A stretch of 6,042 nucleotides of DNA from UBA9630 sp043725085. GTDB lineage: Bacteria > Patescibacteriota > Minisyncoccia > Moranbacterales > UBA2206. The translations under genes and the position numbers were made by a program. The DNA is taken from assembly GCA_043725085.1 (NCBI GenBank), contig JAYSLY010000013.1, positions 1 to 6,042 on the forward strand, read 5' to 3'. The notes beneath the pieces were generated by a model that worked only from the letters and a program-made list of their open reading frames with translations, had not been told where the DNA came from and ran no database searches. This document shows, in pieces, positions 1 through 5,936 of this stretch (position 1 is the first letter of the stretch; each line of letters begins with the position of its first letter).

Positions 1-25
1 AGGAATTCCTACGCGCCTGCCACAT

Positions 26-103
26 CGCACAACTCCCGCTAGGCGGCTGCTCGCCCAAATCCCGATGAGTACATCGGGACTTCGCATAGCTCAGCGTTAT
101 GTG
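26..103. repeat. Imperfect palindrome with attC-like architecture
   Basis: GC-rich palindrome in otherwise AT-rich DNA. The outer arms CGCACAAC (26-33) and GTTATGTG (96-103) pair with one C/A mismatch and one G-T wobble. After unpaired spacers of 4 and 5 nt, GCTAGGCG (38-45) pairs with CGCATAGC (83-90) at 7 of 8 positions. The centre is a perfect hairpin, TCCCGATG (60-67) with CATCGGGA (72-79), around an AGTA loop. Paired AAC/GTT ends, spacer, second paired box and a variable central hairpin form the layout of integron attC sites, and 78 bp is within their usual length. The right box GTTATGT fits the GTTRRRY consensus imperfectly. No integrase is visible, so this could equally be another dispersed palindromic repeat. 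The palindrome is certain; the attC reading is inference. Confidence 0.45.
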
Positions 104-188
104 AAATAAAATTCTTTTTCTTTTTTAAATTTGCTTTTTTATAATAAGGAAAAATAAGTTTTTTTTATTTTTAGAGGGGTAATGAGGT

Positions 189-221
189 GTTTTTTCTGCC
201 CACAAAGGGGCAGTAAAAAAC
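189..221. other. Strong stem-loop in AT-rich gene-free tract
   Basis: CTGCCC (196-201) pairs with GGGCAG (208-213) around a 6-nt loop. The stem continues after one bulged T as T6 (190-195) with A6 (215-220), closed by G189-C221, giving 13 pairs. The U tract lies on the 5' arm on either strand and no T run follows, so it is not a typical intrinsic terminator. The surrounding 104-248 is homopolymer-rich AT DNA in which I see no gene. Confidence 0.5.
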
Positions 222-248
222 GATAATGTATAAATTAAAAGGCTCTAG

Positions 249-452
249 ACCATCAAATTAATTAATATTTCTGTAAAATTTTCAAAATCTCAACAATTGT
301 ATTACGAAGGCCTGAGTCAATCAAAAAGCACTGACACAATTGAAAGCGAAAGTGTTAAGAAACAAATTGAGGCAGGAAAATTAATGAGTGAATGGCTTGA
401 TTGGTGGAAATCAAATGACAAGAAAATTCTTGATAAGGTTTTTGAAAAATAA
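249..452 (+). pseudogene. Startless small reading frame, possible remnant of a small helical protein
   Basis: An open frame of about 67 codons runs from just after a TAG (246-248) to TAA at 450-452. Its composition is protein-like, charged and probably helical, and includes EGLSQSKSTDTIES and EAGKLMSEWLDWWKSN. There is no ATG near the beginning. The only canonical candidates are a TTG at 297 and an internal ATG, neither with a ribosome binding site. In another frame, ATG 226 opens MYKLKGSRPS and hits a stop at 259; one extra base near 252 would fuse it to this frame. It could therefore be a frameshifted gene, a truncated C-terminus, or an assembly error. It ends 86 bp before the Fic start, on the same strand. 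I do not recognise the family. A resemblance to small VbhA-type Fic antitoxins was considered, but the [S/T]xxxE[G/N] motif is not matched (the closest is TDTIES). Confidence 0.4.
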
Positions 453-462
453 AACTGAAAAG

Positions 463-515
463 TTTGTATGCATCTATTGACAGAATGTATACAAACATGT
501 ATACTTTGTATACAT
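463..515. promoter_or_regulatory. Candidate operator: repeated GTATAC boxes over the Fic promoter
   Basis: The palindromic hexamer GTATAC occurs at 487-492 (promoter spacer), 499-504 (over the -10) and 508-513 (around the expected start site). TGTATACAAA (486-495) and TTTGTATACA (505-514) are exact inverted copies centred on position 500. A related TTTGTATGCA lies at 463-472, just upstream of the -35. Occupied sites would block polymerase, so repression is likely. The winged helix at the Fic C-terminus makes the Fic protein itself a candidate regulator, which is inference. Confidence 0.55.
477..505 (+). promoter_or_regulatory. Sigma70-type promoter of the Fic gene
   Basis: A perfect -35 TTGACA (477-482), a 17-nt spacer and -10 TATACT (500-505, five of six consensus bases) predict transcription from about 512 and a leader of about 27 nt before the Fic ATG. 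This is the best promoter in the window. Confidence 0.8.
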
Positions 516-538
516 TATGATAAAGATGTAAACAAACT

Positions 539-1687
539 ATGCAAAACATTAAAATTGGCCAAAATATAGAACAAAAAGAGGGCTTCAAAGCCTTTACTCC
601 TAATTCTTTCCCGCCAAAGGAAGGTTTTCTTTTTGAGCCAAAAATCTTAAAAAGGAACAACGAGGCCACTAGATTGCTCGGTAAACTGGATGGCATTACC
701 AAATTATTGCCTGATTCTGATTTTTTTCTCCTGATGTATTTGCGGAAAGACGCAGCTTCTTCAAGTCAAATCGAAGGAACTATGGCGACAATGATTGACG
801 CAATTGAGGCAGAAGTAAAAATAAATACAAATATACCTGAGGATGTCGATGATATTTTGCATTATATCAAAGCTCTTAATTATGGAATGAAGCGAGTGAC
901 AACGGATAATTTTCCTATGGCGCTTAGATTTATCCGTGAATTGCATAAACAGTTGATGCACAAAGCTCGCGCAACTCACTTTTCTGATCCTGGAGAATTT
1001 CGTAAAAGCCAAAATTGGGTTGGTGGCACAAGACCAGATAATGCTAGATTCGTTCCTCCTGCTGTTGCCGATATGCGCAGTGCACTCGGTGATTTAGAAA
1101 AATTCATACATTCTGATGACGCCTTTCCTACTATAATTAAAGCAGGACTCATTCATGCTCAATTTGAAACAATCCATCCATTTTTAGATGGAAATGGAAG
1201 AACGGGAAGAATGTTGATTACTTTTTATTTATGGAAAGAAGGTTATCTAGAAAAACCTGTCTTGTTTTTGTCGTCTTTTTTCAAAAAGCACCAAAAATTA
1301 TATTACGAAAAATTATTCGGTTATCATAATGGCAATGTTCATGATTGGATTGATTTTTTTCTGGATGGTGTTATTGAGATAGCAAATGAGGCTATTGATA
1401 TTGTTGGTAAGATCACTGTTTTGAGGCAAAAGGATATGATGAAAATTCAGAATCTCGGCAAGCGCGCCTCTGAAAGCGCAACAATTGTTTTGCCAAAACT
1501 TTATGGGCAACCGATTATAAATGTTAATGTCATCCAAAATTGGACGGGCTTTACCCGCGCAGGCGCGCAAACAGTTATTGATAGATTTATTGACATGGGA
1601 ATTTTGTCGCCAAAAGATAAGGATAAAAAATACGGACAATCCTATATCTACAATGATTACGTAGAGCTTTTTAACGGCAAGAAATAA
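539..1687 (+). CDS. Class II Fic family AMP-transferase with C-terminal winged helix
   Basis: Predicted cytoplasmic enzyme that transfers AMP from ATP to a hydroxyl side chain of a target protein. The catalytic loop is intact: HPFLDGNGRTGR at residues 213-224, with the catalytic H213, acidic D217, N219, R221 and R224. The N-terminal region (about 30-130) carries the inhibitory helix motif SSQIEG (S75, E79, G80). This places the protein in class II, where the inhibitory glutamate is built into the same chain. Residues 152-174 (GEFR...FVPP) form the target-docking flap. Residues about 325-375 look like a winged helix (NVIQNWTGFTRAGAQ then a GQSYIYND wing), common in long Fic proteins. At 382 aa it is full length. 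The ATG lies about 27 nt after the predicted transcription start and has no clear Shine-Dalgarno sequence. The gene is monocistronic. Its target cannot be read from the sequence; it may act as a regulator or a self-contained toxin. Confidence 0.93.
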   Translation: MQNIKIGQNIEQKEGFKAFTPNSFPPKEGFLFEPKILKRNNEATRLLGKLDGITKLLPDSDFFLLMYLRKDAASSSQIEGTMATMIDAIEAEVKINTNIPEDVDDILHYIKALNYGMKRVTTDNFPMALRFIRELHKQLMHKARATHFSDPGEFRKSQNWVGGTRPDNARFVPPAVADMRSALGDLEKFIHSDDAFPTIIKAGLIHAQFETIHPFLDGNGRTGRMLITFYLWKEGYLEKPVLFLSSFFKKHQKLYYEKLFGYHNGNVHDWIDFFLDGVIEIANEAIDIVGKITVLRQKDMMKIQNLGKRASESATIVLPKLYGQPIINVNVIQNWTGFTRAGAQTVIDRFIDMGILSPKDKDKKYGQSYIYNDYVELFNGKK

Positions 1688-1790
1688 ATATAAAGAAATT
1701 ATTAAAGATAAAGATGGTAAAATTATAAAAAAAGTGGACGAGCCTCTTGCGAGCCATTGGGGGCACGGCTCGGCAAAATATAAAAAGTGA
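1665..1790 (+). pseudogene. Startless C-terminal protein fragment overlapping the Fic 3' end
   Basis: A frame opening after a TAG at 1662-1664 overlaps the last codons of the Fic gene and runs 41 codons to TGA at 1788-1790. It has no ATG and no plausible alternative start before a mid-frame GTG. The tail KDKDGKIIKKV followed by DEPLASHWGHGSAKYKK looks like real protein rather than random AT-rich translation. I do not recognise its family. It could be the severed end of a gene displaced when the Fic gene arrived, or chance. Confidence 0.3.
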
Positions 1791-1833
1791 AAAATGTCGT
1801 CTATATATACGGTTTTGCTACGCTTCATCCAAA

Positions 1834-1862
1834 TTGTCCATTCCAAAATATTTTGGTACAAT
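1834..1862 (+). promoter_or_regulatory. Promoter of the GT39-like glycosyltransferase gene
   Basis: TTGTCC (1834-1839), a 17-nt spacer and TACAAT (1857-1862, five of six) predict a start near 1869 and a leader of about 31 nt before ATG 1900. Confidence 0.65.
1843..1856. promoter_or_regulatory. Perfect 14-bp palindrome in promoter spacer
   Basis: CCAAAATATTTTGG is a perfect palindrome that ends exactly against the -10 hexamer. Its position between -35 and -10 suits a repressor operator. There is no regulator gene beside it, and AT-rich palindromes also arise by chance. Confidence 0.4.
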
Positions 1863-1899
1863 ATCAACGTGGCGGATTAAGCCTCTAATTCTTTGATTT

Positions 1900-3558
1900 A
1901 TGGCCAAAAAAGACACTAAAATTTTCTATCTGTTGATCATTCTGGTTCTCGCGGCGGGGATTTTTTTGCGTTTTTGGAAGCTAGGATCTATTCCTCCTGG
2001 TATCCAATATGACGAGGCCTATAACGGGCTTGACGCAATCCATGCTTTGGAAACCGGGGATTATAAGCTGTTTTATCCGGAAAATACCGGCAGGGAAGGA
2101 TTGCACATTAATGTGATCGCTATTTTTATCAAGCTGTTTGGTGTGAGCAGTTTTTCGCTTCGCCTTGCCAATGCGATGTGGGGATCGCTGACTCTCATTG
2201 GTTTTTATTTTCTCCTTCGTGAATTGAAGCTTTCTCGTCTTACGGTGCTTTTGGGAACATTTATGCTCTCGTTTTCTTTTTGGCATTTGGATTTTTCTCG
2301 CACGGCTTTTCGGGCTATTCTGGTGCCGCTATTTCTCACTTGGGCGCTCTTTTTTTTCGTGCGGGGAATTAATAACAAAAAGATTTTCTGGTCTTTTATT
2401 TTGGCGGGATTATTTTTGGGCTTAGGATTTTATTCATATATTGCTTTTCGCATTGCGCCTTTGGTTTTCATTATTTTTGGCGGAACGTATTTGTTGTTTG
2501 AAAAAAAAGGTTTTGCAAAAAACTGGAAAATCATTTCCATATTCATCGCCGCAGCTATTGTTTGCGCCTTGCCGATTTTGCTCTATTTTTCAACACATCT
2601 CGGTGAGTTTTGGGCGAGAAGCGGGGCTGTTTCTATTTTTAATTCGCCAAAACTGACGACTACTCAAGCTTTGTTTAATAGTCTGGGTGCGCATCTGCAA
2701 GCTTTTTTTGTGCATGGAGATAATAACCCGCGGCATAACTATAACAACCAACCGCTAATTCCGGCCGGTTGGGTGGCTTTTTTTGTGCTTGGTTTTATCA
2801 TTAGTGTGAAAGAAATAGTTGAAAATATTTGGGGTAAACTGAAATTTAAAAAGATTGCCAAAGTCGGAGAAAATTTCAAGTTTTCCGGATTATTTTATCC
2901 TGCGGTTCTGGCGCAGAGTATTTTTTGGGTGATGCTTGTGCCGGGGGTGTTGAGCATTGAGGGTATCCCGCATTCTTTGCGGATCATCGGAACGATTCCC
3001 GGCGTTTTCCTTTTTTGTGTTTTTCCAATAGAGTATATTTTGAAAATTTATCGTAAGATGCGAGGATCAACGGATGCTTCTATGCGGGCGAGAGGGGCTA
3101 ATTTGACTATGACTTTCATGCTTGGGTTAGTGGCGGTAGTTATTATTAGTGGTTTTTTTCAGATGTATGTTTATTTCGGACTTTGGGCGAATGATTTGCG
3201 CACCGCCGGAGGATTTGAAAGAAAACTCTATCTCATGGGGATACTTATTCATAACCTCGATGTGCATAAAAATAATTATGTAATTACTGCCTACAACACG
3301 GCAATCTTGCAAAATGGAAAAACTTCCAGTTTGAAGACGACAGAGTACATTGCTTATCCCAAGATTAGAAACTATCAGTTCTCTCGTCCGCTGGACGGGA
3401 TCGGTATCGTTAATTGTGACGATATTCAAATTGTTTTTCAGGAATCTGATCAATGGTTACGCGATCAATATCGCGCGAAATGCCCCAATTTAATTACGGA
3501 CAAATACGCCTTTGATGATAATAAATATATTTTCTATGTAATGTCAGCCAGGCAGTAG
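1900..3558 (+). CDS. GT39/ArnT-like polytopic membrane glycosyltransferase
   Basis: GT-C fold membrane enzyme expected to move a sugar from a polyprenyl-phosphate donor to a protein, lipid or glycan on the outer face of the membrane. After the first membrane segment (about 8-25) comes the first outer loop with GIQYDEAYNGLDA; D38/E39 are the expected catalytic acidic pair of the GT39/PMT family. ENTGREGLHINV (61-72) matches the conserved end of that loop. I count roughly 10-11 hydrophobic segments up to about residue 430. A large outer loop at about 268-290 contains GDNNPRHNYNNQP. A soluble tail of about 120 residues follows and is likely extracytoplasmic. At 552 aa it is normal length. The ATG has no Shine-Dalgarno sequence, but nothing better is upstream. 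The gene is transcribed alone and ends 55 nt before a tRNA. The family is clear; sugar and acceptor are not. Confidence 0.88.
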   Translation: MAKKDTKIFYLLIILVLAAGIFLRFWKLGSIPPGIQYDEAYNGLDAIHALETGDYKLFYPENTGREGLHINVIAIFIKLFGVSSFSLRLANAMWGSLTLIGFYFLLRELKLSRLTVLLGTFMLSFSFWHLDFSRTAFRAILVPLFLTWALFFFVRGINNKKIFWSFILAGLFLGLGFYSYIAFRIAPLVFIIFGGTYLLFEKKGFAKNWKIISIFIAAAIVCALPILLYFSTHLGEFWARSGAVSIFNSPKLTTTQALFNSLGAHLQAFFVHGDNNPRHNYNNQPLIPAGWVAFFVLGFIISVKEIVENIWGKLKFKKIAKVGENFKFSGLFYPAVLAQSIFWVMLVPGVLSIEGIPHSLRIIGTIPGVFLFCVFPIEYILKIYRKMRGSTDASMRARGANLTMTFMLGLVAVVIISGFFQMYVYFGLWANDLRTAGGFERKLYLMGILIHNLDVHKNNYVITAYNTAILQNGKTSSLKTTEYIAYPKIRNYQFSRPLDGIGIVNCDDIQIVFQESDQWLRDQYRAKCPNLITDKYAFDDNKYIFYVMSARQ

Positions 3559-3564
3559 CTAGGC

Positions 3565-3593
3565 TTGATAATTTTGGATATTGCTGATAGACT
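3565..3593 (+). promoter_or_regulatory. Candidate tRNA-Glu promoter
   Basis: TTGATA (3565-3570), a 17-nt spacer and TAGACT (3588-3593, four of six) would start transcription around 3600, about 14 nt before the mature tRNA end. Read-through from the upstream glycosyltransferase gene is also possible, since no terminator separates them. Confidence 0.5.
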
Positions 3594-3613
3594 GAATTTT
3601 GTGTGATATTTAT

Positions 3614-3685
3614 GGCCTCATCGTCTAGCGGCTAGGACATCAGGTTCTCATCCTGGAAACAGGGGTTCGATTCCCCTTGAGGCTA
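3614..3685 (+). tRNA. tRNA-Glu (anticodon CTC)
   Basis: Complete cloverleaf. Acceptor GGCCTCA (3614-3620) pairs with TGAGGCT (3678-3684), the first pair being G-U. The D arm is GTCT...GGAC (3623-3638). Anticodon stem TCAGG/CCTGG encloses the loop TTCTCAT, with CTC at 3647-3649 reading GAG. The T arm is AGGGG, TTCGATT, CCCCT (3661-3677). The discriminator is A3685. The next bases are CAG, so CCA is not encoded and must be added after transcription. Confidence 0.97.
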
Positions 3686-3695
3686 CAGTAAAAAG

Positions 3696-3718
3696 AAAAT
3701 CCCAGCTTGGGATTTTTT
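3696..3718 (+). terminator. Intrinsic terminator after tRNA-Glu
   Basis: AAAATCCCA (3696-3704) pairs perfectly with TGGGATTTT (3708-3716) across a GCT loop, and six T residues run through 3718. It begins 10 nt past the tRNA and separates it from the exonuclease gene. Confidence 0.9.
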
Positions 3719-3726
3719 GTTTATGC

Positions 3727-3754
3727 TTGCCAGCGGGGAATAATGTGCCATAAT
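3727..3754 (+). promoter_or_regulatory. Candidate promoter of the exonuclease gene
   Basis: TTGCCA (3727-3732), a 16-nt spacer and CATAAT (3749-3754, five of six) would start transcription near 3761, leaving a short AT-rich leader before ATG 3787. Confidence 0.55.
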
Positions 3755-3786
3755 AGAACTGTGAATAAAAATAAACTTTTAAAATA

Positions 3787-4515
3787 ATGAACAGATCGCA
3801 TTTAATATTTCTCGACACGGAAACGACCGGGATTGGTCCGGAGGATAGGTTGTGTCAGGTAGCATATAAATTTCAGGGCGTGGAAAAAGAAGCATTGTTT
3901 AAGCCGCCGGTTCCGATTGGGATTGATGCCATGGCCGTTGCGCACATTACGAATAAGATGGTGGCGGACAAGGAACCTTTTTTTGATTCGCTGATGCATA
4001 AAAATTTGGCGGAAATTTTTTCCGGGGAACATATTTTCGTGGCGCACAATGCCGGGTTTGACGCACAAATGCTTAGGCGTGAAAAGCTCGAACCAAAGTC
4101 AATAATTGATACCTTTAAAATTGCGCAATATCTGGATGTGTCAGGAGAAGTGCCTAAATATGCCTTGCAATATCTGCGCTACTACTATGACTTGGAAGTG
4201 TTAGACGCGCCGGCGCATGACGCGCTGGGGGATATCCGCGTACTTGAAAAACTATTTGATTTTTATTTTCAAAAAATGCTAATTGGCGGAAAGGATGAAT
4301 CGGCGGTTCTTGGAGAAATGCAAGCGGTTTCGGCGCGTCCGATTTTGGTCAAAAAATTTAACTTCGGAAAATATATCGGCCTGAATGTGGCTGATGTCGC
4401 TCAAAAGGACAGGGGTTATCTTCAATGGCTTTTGAACGAAAAAATTCGCGCGCGAGATCAGGAAGAGAATAATGATGAAAATTGGATTTATACTCTCGAG
4501 CATTATTTGGGATGA
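3787..4515 (+). CDS. DEDDh 3'-5' exonuclease, DnaQ fold, with ExoX-like C-terminal module
   Basis: Predicted cytoplasmic two-metal 3'-5' exonuclease acting on DNA, possibly RNA. All three exonuclease motifs are present. Exo I is FLDTETTG with D10 and E12, Exo II is HNAGFDAQML with D92, and Exo III is APAHDALGD with H144 and D149, which makes it the DEDDh type. Residues about 190-242 form a separate small module, FGKYIGLNVADV then YLQWLL. This matches the FGKYKG...DYLxWLL pattern of ExoX-type C-terminal (DUF3820-like) domains. The 242-aa length suits an ExoX-like repair exonuclease more than the polymerase III epsilon subunit, which lacks this module. ATG 3787 is the first start after the promoter, with no Shine-Dalgarno sequence. 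Single-gene unit. A role in mismatch repair or nucleotide scavenging is inference. Confidence 0.9.
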   Translation: MNRSHLIFLDTETTGIGPEDRLCQVAYKFQGVEKEALFKPPVPIGIDAMAVAHITNKMVADKEPFFDSLMHKNLAEIFSGEHIFVAHNAGFDAQMLRREKLEPKSIIDTFKIAQYLDVSGEVPKYALQYLRYYYDLEVLDAPAHDALGDIRVLEKLFDFYFQKMLIGGKDESAVLGEMQAVSARPILVKKFNFGKYIGLNVADVAQKDRGYLQWLLNEKIRARDQEENNDENWIYTLEHYLG

Positions 4516-4537
4516 CCGATTTGCAGGGGAGTCTTTG

Positions 4538-4571
4538 AAAAATTAGCTTCTCGACAAATGGCTAGTTTTTT
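4538..4571 (+). terminator. Candidate terminator of the exonuclease gene
   Basis: AAAAATTAGC (4538-4547) pairs with GCTAGTTTTT (4561-4570) with one U-G pair around a 13-nt loop, and the T run continues to 4571. The stem is AT-rich and the T tract is part of it, so termination may be modest. It starts 22 nt after the stop codon. Confidence 0.5.
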
Positions 4572-4579
4572 AGTATATT
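4551..4579 (+). promoter_or_regulatory. Candidate promoter of the isoprenoid genes
   Basis: TCGACA (4551-4556, five of six), a 17-nt spacer and TATATT (4574-4579, five of six) predict a start near 4586. The leader to ATG 4830 would be about 244 nt and would contain the inverted repeat at 4647-4784. The -35 sits in the loop of the candidate terminator. Hexamers nearer the gene are much poorer. Confidence 0.5.
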
Positions 4580-4646
4580 GAAGGGGTTACACATTTTACC
4601 TCATAACCGCATTGGCTAGAAAATAACTCACATACTCTTTTTTGGG

Positions 4647-4784
4647 GACTTACGCATAAACCCCTCAAAAAATCCTCGAAAGCACGTTCTCCTCATTTTG
4701 GCTTTCCCTCTGTGCTTTACCAAAAGCCTATGCATGCTAAAAATTATGCTCGTGCGGACTTTCTGAGGGGCTTATGCGCAAGTC
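4647..4784. repeat. Long inverted repeat, possible structured RNA or small mobile element
   Basis: The arm at 4647-4677 and the reverse complement of 4754-4784 align without gaps over 31 bases with five differences. Four are A in the left arm against G in the reverse-complemented right arm. In a minus-strand transcript these are G-U pairs; in a plus-strand transcript they are A-C mismatches. The 76-nt interior holds competing short helices: AAAGCAC (4679-4685) with GTGCTTT further on, GGCTTT with AAAGCC, and TTTTGG with CCAAAA. No open frame of note lies inside. The element fills much of the 314-nt gap between the exonuclease and polyprenyl synthase genes. It could be a minus-strand noncoding RNA, a leader structure, or a non-autonomous inverted-repeat element. 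The repeat is certain; its role is unknown. Confidence 0.7.
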
Positions 4785-4829
4785 GTGTGTTATGCGGATG
4801 AAAACTAGATAAACCTAAAAGATAAATCG

Positions 4830-5921
4830 ATGGAAAATAAGTTGATTGCCACTGAAATGCTCGGGAAATATAAGGAACAATTGGATCCTTATTTGAAAGA
4901 ATATTTTCAAGCGAAATTAGTTCAAGCTCAAAAAGTCGATCCGTTAGCCGTAGAAACGATCAAGATAATCGAAAGGTTTGTGCTTTCGGCGGGCAAAAGA
5001 ATTCGCCCGGCTTTGGTCTATTATGGCTACATAACGGCAGGAGGCCAAGAGATTGAAAAAATAATCTGTGCTTCAATGTCCGTAGAATTGGCACATGCCT
5101 TTTTGCTTATTCATGATGACATAATCGATCGGGATGATACGCGGCATGGAATTGAAACGGTGCATCGGACCTATGGAGCGTGGGGCAGGAAAATGAAGTT
5201 GAGTGAAAGTGAAGCTCAGCACTTTGGCAATTCAATGGCGATTACGGCCGGCGATTATACGCATACGATGGCCAATGAGATTCTCTATGACATTGATTTT
5301 AAACCGGAGGTGATTTTAGATGCACTAAGAAAAATTCAAGAAATCGTGGCACGGACTATTCCCGGTGAAATGTTGGACATCCTTATGGGTGCTCAAGGTT
5401 GTGCCACGGAAGAAGAAATAGCGCGTATGCACGAAGGCAAAACAGCACGCTATACTTTTGAGGGGCCGCTGCACCTTGGAGCAGTTCTCGCCGGGCAAAA
5501 GGAGAATGTCAGTCTGCTTGAGGCGTTGTCTGCCTATTCTTTGCCGGTAGGAAAGGCTTTTCAGATTCGGGATGATATTTTGGGTATTTTTGGAAATGAA
5601 AAGAAACTAGGCAAATCTGTCGGAGCTGATATAATAGAGGGTAAGCAAACATTTTTAGTTTTGAAAGCGCTGGAGAATGGCAATGAGGAGCAGGTGGCAG
5701 AAATAACGCGCCTTTTGGGAAAGAAGGATTTGACGGAAGAGGAAGCAGAAATTTTTCGCGCGATAATCAAAGAAACCGGTTCACTGGAGTATTCGCAAAA
5801 AATGGCGGAAAGGTTGGTCGCGGAGGCTTTGGTGGCAATTAAAAAAATAGAGTTCAAAAATATTGAGGCAAAAGAATTTTTGGAGGGTATCGCGGAGTAT
5901 ATTATAAAGCGAGAGGTATAA
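4830..5921 (+). CDS. Polyprenyl diphosphate synthase (E-type, GGPP/FPP synthase-like)
   Basis: Soluble all-alpha trans-prenyltransferase that condenses IPP with allylic diphosphates. Family motifs occur in order. GKRIRP (55-60) binds diphosphate. The first aspartate-rich motif is HDDIIDRDD with D96, D97 and D100. GKTA (203-206) follows. The second motif is QIRDDILGIFG with D248 and D249, the third position being G as in many bacterial GGPP synthases. GKSVGADIIEGKQT (261-274) comes next. F91, five residues before the first motif, is aromatic, which in related enzymes limits the chain to about C15-C20; a short product is therefore likely but not proven. Length 363 aa is slightly above the usual 300-350. 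It lies 15 nt upstream of uppS in an apparent operon and would supply its allylic primer. ATG 4830 has no strong Shine-Dalgarno sequence. Confidence 0.93.
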   Translation: MENKLIATEMLGKYKEQLDPYLKEYFQAKLVQAQKVDPLAVETIKIIERFVLSAGKRIRPALVYYGYITAGGQEIEKIICASMSVELAHAFLLIHDDIIDRDDTRHGIETVHRTYGAWGRKMKLSESEAQHFGNSMAITAGDYTHTMANEILYDIDFKPEVILDALRKIQEIVARTIPGEMLDILMGAQGCATEEEIARMHEGKTARYTFEGPLHLGAVLAGQKENVSLLEALSAYSLPVGKAFQIRDDILGIFGNEKKLGKSVGADIIEGKQTFLVLKALENGNEEQVAEITRLLGKKDLTEEEAEIFRAIIKETGSLEYSQKMAERLVAEALVAIKKIEFKNIEAKEFLEGIAEYIIKREV

Positions 5922-5936
5922 ACATTTTTTTAGATT

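Noticed and set aside
189..221. Hairpin as an intrinsic terminator
   Set aside because: No T run follows the stem on either strand; the T tract is on the wrong arm.
249..452. VbhA-like Fic antitoxin
   Set aside because: The Fic protein already carries its own inhibitory motif, and the small frame lacks a proper [S/T]xxxE[G/N] match.
463..515. CRISPR-like short repeats
   Set aside because: Units are 6-10 bp, too short and irregularly spaced; they fit operator boxes.
355..702. Minus-strand open frame of 115 codons over the start of fic
   Set aside because: It is antisense to a confirmed gene and its promoter, and its protein is low-complexity and hydrophobic with no family likeness.
1739..1772. 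CGAGCC/GGCTCG stem as the fic terminator
   Set aside because: Only 6 pairs, followed by A-rich rather than T-rich DNA.
1313..1867. Minus-strand open frame of 184 codons over the fic 3' half
   Set aside because: Antisense shadow of the Fic frame; no recognisable domain, and it runs across the promoter of the next gene.
2441..2656. Plus-strand open frame inside the glycosyltransferase gene
   Set aside because: Lies wholly within a well-supported membrane protein in another frame.
4602..4794. Second attC-like site from CATAAC (4602) and GTTATG (4789)
   Set aside because: The outer boxes pair, but no matching inner boxes follow, so the layout fails.
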